The position numbers and the translations under genes were made by a program. A DNA stretch of 64,000 nt from Lithodes maja. Its lineage: Eukaryota; Arthropoda; Malacostraca; Decapoda; Lithodidae. Of this stretch, positions 10,851 to 21,559 are shown one piece after another. Each line of letters begins with the position of its first letter. The stretch's first letter is position 1. The notes beneath the pieces were generated by a model. It was not told the origin of the DNA. It saw only the letters and a program-made list of their open reading frames with translations, and did not search any database. The DNA lies in NCBI GenBank assembly GCA_037953745.1, contig JBAKBP010001584.1, positions 1 through 64,000 on the forward strand, read 5' to 3'.

Positions 10851-11474
10851 AGTTAGGGTCAATATACAGGAGGCGCTACAATATTGGTAAAAAATTAAGC
10901 TCAATAGCATGTGATTAAGCGATTTTTCTCCAAATTGTTGATGTAGGTGTCATTCCCGGGAAACTAACATAATACATATTATATGGATATTTACGTTTTA
11001 AGGGTTTGTTTACACTTCTTTTTCGTCTTCATCTGGGAGACTTCTTTTTCGTGACTGTCAGTCAACAACTGAGACATCTGGTGGCGAATGCAATGAACTA
11101 TACTGGTGGCGTCATAGCCAAAGTAATCACCCTACCTAATTCATGCCAAGAGTACTCGAGTTCACTGACACGTGATGTCTGTCGACCAATCAGGTGATGC
11201 CATGATTTGGAAAACAGGTGGCCCGGGATATAAGCTGTCAGTTTGACTCTGGCCAGCTTGTGTAGAGGGTGTGAGCCGATCAAAGCTTTTTCCACCGTCT
11301 TTAAAAACACTGAGGCTGCTTAAGACCTTTTCGCCTTCCAATAAGTGTAAACTGTCCAAAGTGCAATAACCAGTGTTCCAAATACAGCTGACGAGGACAG
11401 CTGGTATTGAAATGCACATACACTTGTTTTACATGGACAAATTCGAAACAAAAATCCACCAGCTGTTGACCAAG
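10851..11474. other. Unique-looking DNA upstream of possible exon
   Basis: Non-repetitive by eye. A GGGATATAAGC TATA-like element lies near 11226. It could be the promoter and 5' UTR of the possible exon at 11475-11537, but nothing proves transcription. Confidence 0.25.
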
Positions 11475-11537
11475 ATGAGTGGTGATCGAGCCTCCAGCGG
11501 CCAGCCAGGCAGCCCAGTACCTCCTCTGTTCATTAAG
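11475..11537 (+). CDS. Possible first coding exon of a host gene (21 codons)
   Basis: ATG at 11475 opens a frame MSGDRASSGQPGSPVPPLFIK that stops being plausible exactly at AAG|GTTAGT, a good 5' splice donor (11538). The frame is open upstream too (from about 11373), so an earlier ATG at 11412 or 11433 is possible. Protein identity is not recognised. The surrounding few hundred bp look unique rather than repetitive, which is rare in this window. It could equally be chance. Confidence 0.25.
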
Positions 11538-11675
11538 GTTAGTTGGTTGGTTGGGACAACATAAAGGAGCCGGACCACAGCTAGCTAGGGAATCTTAATG
11601 AGTCATTGCAAAGTAACAAAGTAAAAGATTTTTTCGCATAGGATTAAACTGGCATGCAAGGGCTAGTTGGTTACC

Positions 11676-11905
11676 ATACTGATGTTTTAGACCGACAGTT
11701 AGCCCATCGATCTTTTTAGGCCTAATAGGTCCGGTAGAGCATAGGCTACACATCATTGCTATATATGTCATTAAAAGCTGAAATGTATTATAAGGGAGAA
11801 CAAAAATAACAAAATACATAGGCCTACTGTAAAACAACAAGTTTTTCAGCCAGTACCCAACCAGCGGGGGTGTGGGGGCGGCAGCCCCCACCAATAATAC
11901 TAGGT
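11676..11905. repeat. Dispersed repeat with GC-rich terminal hairpin, copy 2
   Basis: Near-identical to 10357-10597 over its whole length with small indels, ending GGGGGCGGCAGCCCCC, about 10 nt, then CTAG. It runs directly into the TTAGG-rich minisatellite. Confidence 0.8.
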
Positions 11906-12325
11906 TAGGTTAGGTTAGGCTAATGTTAACCCCATTCTTACTAGGTTAGGTTAGGTAAGGTTGTTAGGTTAGGCTAATGTTAACCCCATTCTTACTAGGT
12001 TAGGTTAGGTTAGGTTGTTAGGTTAATGTTAACCCCATTCTTACTAAGTTAGGTTAGGTAAGGTTGTTAGGTTAGGCTAATGTTAACTCTATTCTTACTA
12101 GGTTAGGTTAGGTTAGGTTGTTAGGTTAATGTTAACCCCATTCTTACTAAGTTAGGTTAGGTAAGGTTGTTAGGTTAGGCTAATGTTAACTCCATTCTTA
12201 CTAGGTTAGGTTAGGTAAGGTTGTTAGGTTAGGCTAATGTTAACCCCATTCTTACTAGGTTAGGTAAGGTTGTTAGGTTAGGCTAATGTTAACCCCATTC
12301 TTACTTCGTTAGGTTAGGGTAATGT
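11903..12325. repeat. Minisatellite with embedded TTAGG telomere-type repeats
   Basis: About seven or eight copies of a roughly 54-60-bp unit: a TTAGG-repeat block, AAGGTTGTTAGG, then GCTAATGTTAACCCCATTCTTACT. Copies differ by a few substitutions and short indels. TTAGG is the ancestral arthropod telomere unit, but here it is diluted in a longer unit, so this is interstitial satellite and not a chromosome end. Shorter fragments recur at 13095-13130 and 13690-13712. Confidence 0.85.
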
Positions 12326-12389
12326 TAACCTTATGAAAACCCAAACAAAGATTTTATTAGGGTTACTGTGTAATTTTAACATGAACATT

Positions 12390-12862
12390 AGTAAAATCCG
12401 AGCCTTGGCTCATGTTTTCGAAATGTCGGGTTATATGGGTATGGAAATTTACAAAACCCGAGCCAATATTTTACCAAGGTTACTGTGTTTTTTTTCATTT
12501 TTACATTTGTTAAATCCGAGCCAAGTTTCGTCAAAACTTGGCTCGGGTTTTCAAAAAGTCAGGTTTTATGGGTCTGGAAATTTACAAAACCCGAGCCAAT
12601 ATTTTACCAAGGTTACTGTGTTTTTTTCATTTTTACATTTGTTAAATCCGAGCCAAGTTTCGTCAAAACTTGGCTCGGGTTTTCAAAAAATCAGGTTTTA
12701 TGGGTCTGGAAATTGAACAAACCCGAGCCAAATTTGGGTTACAAATGTGTATTATCGTGTTCTATAGTGTTCTATACGCTTTTTACCCCTCAATTTCCCT
12801 GATCTTCATAGCCCTCCCCACTATCGGGGGGAGTGTCTTTAGATTGATGGATAATGGGTAAA
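12390..12862. repeat. 133-bp tandem units carrying perfect inverted repeats
   Basis: Words ACAAAACCCGAGCCAATATT at 12451 and 12584 set a period of 133 bp. Each unit holds a hairpin whose arms are CCGAGCCAAGTTT and AAACTTGGCTCGG with a CGTCA-type loop (about 12519-12553 and 12644-12678). A right-hand block (12770-12862) with CCCTCCCCACTATCGGGGGG recurs at 13315-13400. The long open frames here only reflect the repeat. Confidence 0.8.
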
Positions 12863-13044
12863 TGCTTAATTCCCATTCAATTTCATCACTAGATTCGACT
12901 AAAACACCAAAAACAAAATCAAAATTCCAAAAAAAATACCTGAAAAACACGTTGTTGCGTCTCCTGTATATTAACCTAAGTGAGGTTAGGTTGTTAAGTT
13001 AGGCTAATAGCCTAGAACATTAAAAAAAAAAAAAAAAAAAAAAT

Positions 13045-13094
13045 CTAACCCAACCAGCGGGGGTGTGGGGGCGGCAGCCCCCACCCATAATACT
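13045..13094. repeat. Dispersed hairpin repeat, copy 3 (3' end only)
   Basis: Contains only CCAACCAGCGGGGGTGTGGG, the GGGGGCGGCAGCCCCC hairpin and the CTAG end. An A-run (13022-13043) precedes it. Confidence 0.75.
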
Positions 13095-13179
13095 AGGATA
13101 GGTTAGGTAAGGTTGTTAGGTTAGGCTAATGTCTTCCCAAAGTTGACTATTTTTATAACATGAAATATTAGGCTACCCA

Positions 13180-13400
13180 CTCCACCCCGTGAAATCCGAG
13201 CCAGCTTTCGTCAAAAGTTGGCTCGGGTATTCACAAAATTGGGTTGTATGGGTTTGCAATTTGGGAAAACCCGAGCCAAGTTTTAATACAAAAAGCTATA
13301 TTATTGTATTTTTACGCTTTTAACCCCTCATTTTCCCTGAACTTCATAGCCCTCCCCACTAGTGGGGGGCGTGTTTGTAGATTGTTGGATAATGGGTAAA
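13180..13400. repeat. Second copy of the CCGAGCCA hairpin block
   Basis: Diverged copy of the 12519-12862 arrangement: AATCCGAGCCAGCTTTCGTC with its inverted partner AGTTGGCTCGGG, then the CCCTCCCCACTAGTGGGGGG block and TGGATAATGGGTAAATAC. Confidence 0.7.
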
Positions 13401-13587
13401 TACTCATTTCCGCTCCTCTTCAGTATAAAACAAGATAAATCTACAGTTATACTACCCCTATTTTGTCGATATTCTGTTGGAATTAATGGGTTAATATTAT
13501 TATTAGTAGACTTAGTATGGTTTGATGATGCGCGGAAATGTATATTTGACTTGAAATAGATACATTGAAGTATTACAAACCTTTGCA

Positions 13588-13668
13588 AACGCATAAACAG
13601 GGAACGTGAGCAGGGTTTAGACCGTCGCGCACCCATAAACAGGGAACGTGAGGGGGAGTTTAGACCGT
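13588..13668. repeat. Short tandem repeat, about 45-bp unit, two copies
   Basis: CATAAACAGGGAACGTGAG followed by GTTTAGACCGTCGCG occurs twice in a row with small differences. Confidence 0.8.
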
Positions 13669-13712
13669 CGCGGAGACGGGTTACTTTTCGGTTAGGTTAG
13701 GTTAGGCTAATG

Positions 13713-14300
13713 TTAAAAATACTAAAATGCGACGGTCCTCGGTATTAAACAACACTGTATATCAAATAAAAAATAAAAACAACAACAAATTACCTGAAAA
13801 ACTCTTTAGCCTATCTGGTTGGTGATAATTTTTTATCAAAATGTTTTTTTCCAGTTTCCACGTCTGCTGAACCATCCAAAAACATGCTAAAAGGCGTGTT
13901 TTGAAGGGGGGGAGGTGGTGGGGGGTAGTGGGGGAGGGGTAGTATAACTGTAGATTTACCATCATCAATATTATAATTTACTTCATTGGCATATAGGCTA
14001 GGGCCGCTAAGCTGGGCTAGGCCTATGTCCACAGTCCACACCGTTGATAATTCATTATAGGCCTAGCCTAGCCTAGTATAATTCCATAATCGGCAACGAT
14101 GTAGTATTCGGGCATATCGCCCGCCTTGTTTACACTACGTGGACGCTCGCGATCATGTTCCCATCTATTTAATTTTTGATTGCCGTGGGATAGAATAATT
14201 GGGTAGCGACGCGTTCAATATTACTAGGCCTAGGCCTACAGCAGCCTTATTTACCATGCTTTTCGGTCAATTTAAAGATGATGTAATTAAATTGCTAAAA
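13713..14300. other. Gene-free stretch
   Basis: AT-rich DNA with a G-rich tract (13907-13937) and a few TAGGCCTA words. No gene seen. Confidence 0.5.
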
Positions 14301-14305
14301 AATTG

Positions 14306-16449
14306 TTTCATAAGAACATAAGAACATAAGAAAATGGGAGTCTGCAGAAAGCCGATTGGCCTAAGCAAGGCAGATCCCTGTCCCACACAACCCCAATTAC
14401 AAAGCCCAATTATAGGCTCAACACTAATACCCTGAGGATCATCTTACCAAAACGGTTAGAGATTAACGCAGGATTACGGGGGTCTGCAGAGCGCTGATTG
14501 GCCCAACCCTGCTGATCCCCCTTCAGGCCCAACCCTTCTCGTCCATATGCTTATCCAATTTTATCTTAAAGCTCCCTATCGTTTTTAATCCCACTATAGC
14601 ACTTGGTAGTCCATTCCACCCATCTACAACTCTGTTACCAAACCAATATTTGCCTATATCTTTTCTGAAACGAAATTTTTCTAATTTGAAACCATTGGTA
14701 CGAGTTCTTTCGCTACCACTGAGCTTTAGTACATTTGTCATGTCCCCTTTGTTAATCCCACTAACCCACTTGAACACCTCTATCATATCCCCTCTAACTC
14801 TGCGTCTCTCTAACGAATGTAAGCCTAATTTCTTCAACCTTTCTTTATACGGAAGATTTCTAATATTATGAATCATTTTTGTCATTCTACGTTGTACTCT
14901 CTCCAATGAATATATGTCCATTCTGTAATAAGGACACCAAAATTGAACAGCATAATCCATATGGGGTCTCACTAATGACAAGTAAAGTTTTAAGATAACA
15001 TCAGCAGTTCTGTTACTCACACTCCTTGAGATGAACCCGAGAATCCTGTTTGCCTTGTTTCGAACGCTTATACACTGTTGTCTAGGCTTCAAATCATTGC
15101 TAACAAACACACCTAGATCTTTCTCACAATTCGAGTTTTCTAATTCCACATTAGCTAGTTTATATTTAACATTTGTATGCATCTTCCCTATCTTTAATAC
15201 CTTGCATTTGTCAATGTTAAACTTCATCTGCCAATTTACTGACCATTCGTGTAAGGTATCTAGATCCCTTTGGAGGCACTCTATATCTCTATCTGAATCA
15301 ATTGTTCTCCCCATTTTGGTATCGTCTGCAAATTTACTTATCCTACTAGTTATACCTAAATCAAGGTCATTTATGTATATAACAAATAACAGAGGACCTA
15401 ATACAGATCCCTGGGGGACACCACTTTTGACTGCTCCCCATTCTGACTTCGTACCATTTATGCTGACTCTCTGCTTCCTACCAATTAGCCATGATCTAAT
15501 CCATCCCAACAACGCCCCACCTATTCCATGCGCCTCGACCTTTCTCATCAATCTCTCATGGGGGACTCTGTCGAAAGCTTTACTGAAATCTAAATATATT
15601 ATATCATATGACTTGTCATTATCTACTGCTTCATATACCTCTGAGAAAAAACTAAGCAAATTAGTAAGGCAAGAACGTCCCTGAGTGAATCCATGCTGAG
15701 AAGAATTTATTAAATTAAATGTATCTAAGTGGTTTCTAATTTTACTAGCAATAATTGACTCTAGTAGCTTTCCTATGATTGATGTAAGACTAATGGGACG
15801 GTAATTGGATGCTATTGATTTGTCACCTTTTTTGAAGATCGGAACTACGTTTGCAAGCTTCCAAGCTTCTGGAACTATACCTGTCTCCAATGACTTGTTA
15901 AATAAAAATGTTAATGGGTAACTTAACTCATCCCTACATTCTTTTAATACTCTAGCATATACCTCATCAGGACCAGGCGATTTATGAGGTTTCAGTCTGT
16001 CAATTTCCTTAAGCACATCATTTCTACTTATAGTAACCGTACTTAACCTATTTTCTATACTATCGCTATATACCTTACGGACTTCTGGAAACTGTGCCAA
16101 ATTTTCATTAGTGAAAACGGAAAGAAATTGACTATTTAATGTACTGCACATTTCTAAATCATTTTCTGTCATTTCTCCTATCGAAGTTTTAAGGGGACCA
16201 ATTACATCTCTAACCTTGGATTTATATAGTTGGTAAAAAGCTTTAGGATTATTTTTTGAGTCATTGGCAACCTTAACTTCATAATTTCTTTTTTCTTTCC
16301 TAATATCCTTTTTTACCTGTCTTGATAGATTCTGATAGTAAGCAAGTAGGTGAATTTCGCCTTTCCTAATTTTTCTATATATTCCTCTCTTTTGTCCTAG
16401 AAGATCTAATAGTCTATTATTCATCCATTTGGGTTGGTTCTGTGTTGAA
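14306..16449 (-). mobile_element. CR1-type LINE, 5'-truncated copy
   Basis: The 3' end (left) carries the octamer-type tail CATAAGAACATAAGAACATAAG at 14310-14335, which on the minus strand reads as repeated GTTCTTAT, the tail style of CR1 LINEs. Sequence matches the second copy (16893-21060) up to about 16449 and then diverges abruptly, so it is 5'-truncated and lacks the endonuclease. The first element flanks beyond are a MITE (16497-16699). Confidence 0.85.
14523..16449 (-). pseudogene. CR1 reverse transcriptase, open frame lacking endonuclease
   Basis: The minus-strand frame is uninterrupted from about 16449 to the stop at 14523. It starts inside the linker before the RT (STQNQPKWMNN) and runs through SPGPDEVYARVL, SNYRPISLTSI, HGFTQGRSCLTNLL, YLDFSKAFDRVPH, SGVPQGSVLGPLLF and the FADD catalytic box, ending DKHMDEKGWA. 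No APE endonuclease is present because the copy was truncated on insertion, so it cannot act alone. The extra codons upstream of 16449 (to 16538) are flanking DNA. The absence of stops suggests a fairly recent insertion. Confidence 0.85.
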
Positions 16450-16496
16450 ATTATAAATTGATATATACTCAGAAAAGTTGACAGAATGAACATAAG

Positions 16497-16699
16497 CCAT
16501 TCAGTACCAGGGACATCATTTTTATCATATTCTGGCAACCATTAGAGTATTTCATTCAGCTTAGGAAGGACCTCTAGCAATAATAAGACAAACTATCTCA
16601 ACCAACCCTCTTAACTAACACAGATCTTTCCTAAGCTGCATAATATCGTATAACTATAGCCATAATAAAATATAACACACGTCGCTGATACTCAAAGGC
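16497..16699. repeat. Foldback MITE (piggyBac-like ends), copy 1
   Basis: Two long arms are inverted copies: CCATTCAGTACCAGGGACATC...TTCAGCTTAGGAAGGACCTC on the left and AGATCTTTCCTAAGCTGC...CGTCGCTGATACTCAAAGG on the right. Other copies begin TTAACCC and end GGGTTAA. Confidence 0.6.
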
Positions 16700-17119
16700 A
16701 TAAACATCATATAAGAAGGAGCACTATTTTGATAACGTTTCGCATATAGCTTCATCCAGATGCTAAACGTTGCCATCAAGTGCTCCTCGTCATATGGTGT
16801 TTATAGTTAGAAATTATAGTAATGTGTATATGCTACATTATGTTATTATTGACAACTGTGATATTCTAGCAAGGATTCGTGGATTTGTAATGATACATAA
16901 GAACATAAGAAGAACATAAGAAAATGGGAGTCTGCAGAAAGCCAATTGGCCTAAGCAAGGCAGATCCCTGTCCCACACAACCCCAATTCAATTACAAAGC
17001 CCAATTATAGGCTTCACACTCTAATACCCTGAGGATCATCTTACCAAAACGGTTAGAGATTAACGCAGGATTATGGGGGTCTGCAGAGCACTGATTGGCC
17101 CAACCCGGCTGATCCCCCT

Positions 17120-20105
17120 TCACACCCAACCCTTCTCGTCCATATGCTTATCCAATTTTATCTTAAAGCTCCCTACAGTTTTAGATCCCACTATAGCACT
17201 TGGTAGTCCATTCCACCCATCTACAACTCTGTTACCAAACCAATACTTGCCTATATCTTTTCTGAAACGAAATTTATCTAATTTGAAACCATTGGTACGA
17301 GTTCTTTCGCTATCACTGAGCTTTAGTACATTTGTCATGTCCCCTTTGTTAATCCCACTAACCCACTTGAACACCTCTATCATATCTCCTCTAACTCTGC
17401 GTCTCTCTAACGAATGTAAACCTAATTTCTTCAACCTTTCTTCATACGAAAGATTTCTAATATTATGGATCATTTTTGTCATTCTACGCTGTACTCTCTC
17501 CAATGAATCTATGTCCATTCTGTAATAAGGACACCAAAATTGGACAGCATAATCCATATGGGGTCTCACTAATGACAAGTAAAGTTTTAAGATAACATCA
17601 GCAGTTCTGTTACTCACGCTCCTAGAGATGAACCCGAGAATCCTGTTTGCCTTATTACGAACGCTTATACACTGTTTTCTAGGCTTCAAATCATTGCTAA
17701 CAAACACACCTAGATCTTTCTCGCAGTCTGAATTTTCTAATTCTAAATTAGCTAGTTTATATTTAACATTTGTTTGCATCTTCCCTATCTTTAATATCTT
17801 GCATTTGTCAATGTTAAACTTCATCTGCCAATTTACTGACCATTCATGTAAGGTATCTAGATCCCTTTGGAGGCACTCTATATCGCTATCTGAATCAATT
17901 GATCTCCCCATTTTAGGTATCGTCTGCGAATTTACTTATCCTACTAGTTATACCGTAAATCAAGGTCATTTATGTATATAAGAAACAACAGGGGACCTAA
18001 TACCGATCCCTGGGGGACACCACTTTTGACTGCTCCCCACTCTGACTTGGTACCATTTATGCTGACTCTCTGTTTCCTACCAATTAGCCATGACCTAATC
18101 CATCCCAACAACGACCCTCCTATTCCATGTGCCTCAACCTTTCTCATCAATCTCTCATGAGGGACTCTGTCGAAAGCTTTACTGAAATCTAGATATATAA
18201 TATCATATAACTTGTCACTATCTACTGCTTCATATACCTCTGAGTACAAGCTAAGCAAATTAGTAAGGCAAGAACGTCCCTGAGTGAATCCATGCTGAGA
18301 AGAATTTATTAAGTTAAATTTTACTAAGTGGCTTCTAATTTTCCTAGCAATAATAGACTCTAGCAACTTTCCTATGATTGATGTGAGACTAATGGGACGG
18401 TAATTGGATGCTATCGATTTATCACCTTTTTTGAAGATCGGAACTACATTTGCAAGCTTCCAAGCTTCTGGAACTAAACCTGTTTCTAATGACTTGTTAA
18501 ATAAAAATGCTAATGGCCTACTTAACTCATCTCTGCATTCTTTTAATACTCTAGCATATACCTCGTCAGGACCAGGCGATTTTTGAGGTTTCAGTCTGTC
18601 AATTTCCTTAAGCACATCATTTCTACTTATACTAACTGTACTTAACATATTTTCTATACTATCACTATATACCATATTGACTTCTGGAATCTCTGCCAAA
18701 TTTTCATTAGTGAAAACAGAAAGAAACTGACTATGTAATGTACTGCACATTTCTAAATCATTTTCTGTTATTTCTCCTATTGAAGTTTTTAGGGGGCCTA
18801 TTACATCTCTAACTTTAGATTTATATAGTTGGTAAAAAGCTTTAGGGTTATTTTTTGAGTCACTGGCTATCCATATTTCATAATTTATTTTTGCTTTCCA
18901 GATTTCCTTTTTTACCTGTCTTGATAGAGTCTGATAGTATACTGTATATGTAAATGATTTTCGCCTTTCTTTATTTTTCTATATATTCCTTTCTTTTTTC
19001 CTATAAGATCTATTAGCTTATTAGTCATCCATTTTGGTTGGTTCTGCGTCGATCTAAATCTTCTTTTAGGGATATATTTATTTTGAGCATTGTGGAGTGA
19101 AGCAATAAACTGGTTATATGTAGGTGGCAAGTTTAACTCTGGCATATCCTGACTTAATTGCTTAACAATAGGGTCCACCCTTAAGTCTCTTCTTAGCCCA
19201 CCATAATCGGCTTTCCTGAAATCTGGGATAAGTGTCGTATTCTCTTTAGCATTCCCTGTCCATTGTATATTAAAATAAATAGATTTATGATCGCTATTTC
19301 CTAGGTGGTCACCAATCTCTGCATTATTTATCATATATTCATTGTTACTGAAAACTAAATCAAGAATATTAATACCTCTAGTCGGCGTATCTATGAATTG
19401 AAATAAAAAACTATCTTGTACTACCTCAATAAACTCTACTGAATCGGAGTCGCCTATTTGGTGCTGCCAATCAATGTTCGGAAAATTAAAATCCCCCATA
19501 ATGCACACATTGCTAAACCTTGATGCTATTTTAATTTCCTCCCATAACGATGTTCCGCCATTTCTACTCATATTAGGCGGTCTATATATAACTCCAATAA
19601 CTATGGTCTCACTACCTTCATTAACCTCTACCCAAACACTTTCATTATCATAATTAATTTAGTCTAATACCTGATTTAAAATAATATTAATACAGCTTTT
19701 TAATGTACTCCTGACAAACACTGCAATACCCCCACCCCTCCTACTTGTTCGGTCATATTTAAACAAACTATATCCTGGAATATCAAATTCTGCTAAAAAA
19801 TGCCTAGATTCTGTATTAATCCACGTTTCAGTTAGCGCTATTATGTCTATATTTTCTGTGCTAACGAGTGCTTTAAGTTCGTTCATTTTGTTACATAAAC
19901 TCCTACAATTTGTATAATAAACCCTCAAACTATTACCGGTACTTGTATTTGCAACTATTTTTCTATTGTTTTTAACTAATTTATTTTTACCTGTTGAACT
20001 GCTAGACCTAGACGGAAAATCTACGCTATCAGAATGGTCGTTATTACTATCAATTTCATGTGGCTGGGATTCTATTTTACTTACACCCCTATGGTTTAGT
20101 AACAA
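17120..20105 (-). pseudogene. CR1 ORF2 (APE endonuclease plus RT), broken
   Basis: Segments in order on the minus strand: APE N-terminus (LRVYYTNCRSLCNKMNEL, LTETWINTE, RRGGGIAVFV), an in-frame TAA at 19659-19661, the rest of APE in the same frame (MGDFNFPNIDW, TPTRGINILDLVF, NSDHKSIYF), a frameshift near 18950, RT fingers and palm in a second frame (PGPDEVYARVL, YRPISLTS, SGVPQGSVLG), a second frameshift around 17910-17945 that destroys the FADD box, then the thumb and C-terminus in a third frame ending DEKGWV. The extra bases at the FADD break are visible by comparison with the 14523 copy. Dead element. Confidence 0.85.
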
Positions 20106-21007
20106 AACCCCGCAACAAACTTGTCGAGTGAGCTGGCTAAGGTCGAAACTCCTAGTCGAGAGAGATGTACTCCATCCTGAGCATACAGTTCATCCATACC
20201 ATAGAAGAGGGTCCAGTTATCCAGGAATGGAATAGTATTTGCCTTGCAATACTTCTCCAGCCGGCTATTTACACCAATAGCCCTGGAGGACCATTCCTTC
20301 CTTACCCCTCTTCTTGGTAGGATACTGTGTACCACAGGAACTCCACCCTTCTCCTTGATCCTCTCCAACATTTCCTGGTACGTGGTGAGCAACTCCTCAG
20401 TCCTTCATTTCCAAATGTCGTTGCTCCCTGCGTTGAGGAAGATGATGGGGTCCTCCCCACTCGCTTCCATGGCACCATCTAGCTTTTCTGCCACCCTCTC
20501 GACTCCGGCACCAGGCAGACAGACAACTTTACCAACATGTGTGTTAGTAGCCCTGCCAAGGTATTTAACCATTGAATCCCCTACAATTAAAATAGACTTA
20601 GCTGTTTTCTGTTTCCGGCCTGTAGCAGAAGTAGTAGCAGCAGAAGTAGCTGCAGAATTCCTCCCCTCCCCTCTCACTGCCCCGCTGTAAGACGGGTCAT
20701 CTCCTTCCTCCTTTCCCCCTTCACTGCCATCACACTCGTCATCCAGGGCGCTATACTTGTTTTTAACCGTCACATACTGCTTCTGGAAGGTTAATTTCAT
20801 TCCTCTTGAAGATGCCACCTTCCAGGAAGAGTCCGGTTTTCCTACACCAGTGGCATTTTTCTTTTCCTCTAATGCCATCTTCAATGCTAAGTTCTCGTCC
20901 TTGAGAGATTGGACCTCGAGCTCAACATTCTCCAGCCTTTCTTGCAAAGCAAGACAAAGCTGGAGAACATGGGAAGAGGTGCCAATCTCATCAGCACAAG
21001 CCATCAC
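20096..21007 (-). pseudogene. CR1 ORF1 with coiled coil and SGNH esterase, one in-frame stop
   Basis: ATG at 21007 opens a frame with a predicted coiled coil (LALQERLENVELEVQSLKDE, about residues 15-48), a Ser/Thr-rich linker and an SGNH-hydrolase-type domain: block I GDSMV, block with PGAGVERV, NAGSNDIWK and the catalytic DGVHLSRLG near the C-terminus. A single TGA directly after IWK (about 20405) interrupts the frame, which continues in the same phase to 20096. Esterase ORF1s are characteristic of CR1 LINEs. The stop most simply reflects one substitution. Confidence 0.8.
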
Positions 21008-21341
21008 TAAGAATGTTCACCTCACTAGGGGATAAACAGGTATGTCACGAGCGGTCACTGGGTACGTCCTCACTGGTCAAAGGTCAGGAACCAACTGATC
21101 GCATTGATCGCATTGAATCTTAACCATTGGAATATTTATCTATAATAAGGTCAGCATAACATTATTTTGTAGCATTTTGAATATGGTGTAATTCAAATTT
21201 AGTATATATATAAGAAAGAAATAGTTACCATAATCTGTGACCTTCACCATTCACCTTGACCTTTGAATAACAAAAACACAAAATTTGGACAATCGTTACA
21301 TTGACCAACCGAATTTGCCAGCAAAATTTGGTGACGATACG

Positions 21342-21553
21342 TAACCCGTTCAGTACAGTTCTGTTAGTTTCACTTCATACTGGATATTAAGACGATTTTA
21401 TTTAGTTTATGAAGGGCCTGCATAAAATTAGCAGGCTTTCAACTATCTTAATTAACCCTTTTTACTACCACAGATCCTTCATAAGCTCAACAAAATCGTC
21501 TAATTATAGCTAGAATACAATACAAAACACGTCACCGGTACACAAAGGGTTAA
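21342..21553. repeat. Foldback MITE (piggyBac-like ends), copy 2
   Basis: Left end TAACCCGTTCAGTAC, right end CACGTCACCGGTACACAAAGGGTTAA, with inverted arms around TTTATGAAGGGCC / GATCCTTCATAAGC. The right end keeps GGG next to TTAA. Confidence 0.65.
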
Positions 21554-21559
21554 ACAGTC

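Larger units (their letters stand above)
16893..21060 (-). mobile_element. CR1-type LINE, near full length, inactivated
   Basis: The 3' tail CATAAGAACATAAGAAGAAC (about 16896-16922) and the same 3' UTR as the 14306 copy define the left end. ORF1 (21007-20096) and ORF2 (about 20105-17120) both carry breaks. The 5' boundary is placed near 21060 only because ORF1 starts at 21007 and unrelated TGACCTT repeats follow. Confidence 0.85.

Noticed and set aside
11903..12325. A true telomere
   Set aside because: TTAGG blocks are short, interrupted by a fixed non-telomeric spacer, and flanked on both sides by ordinary interspersed repeats.
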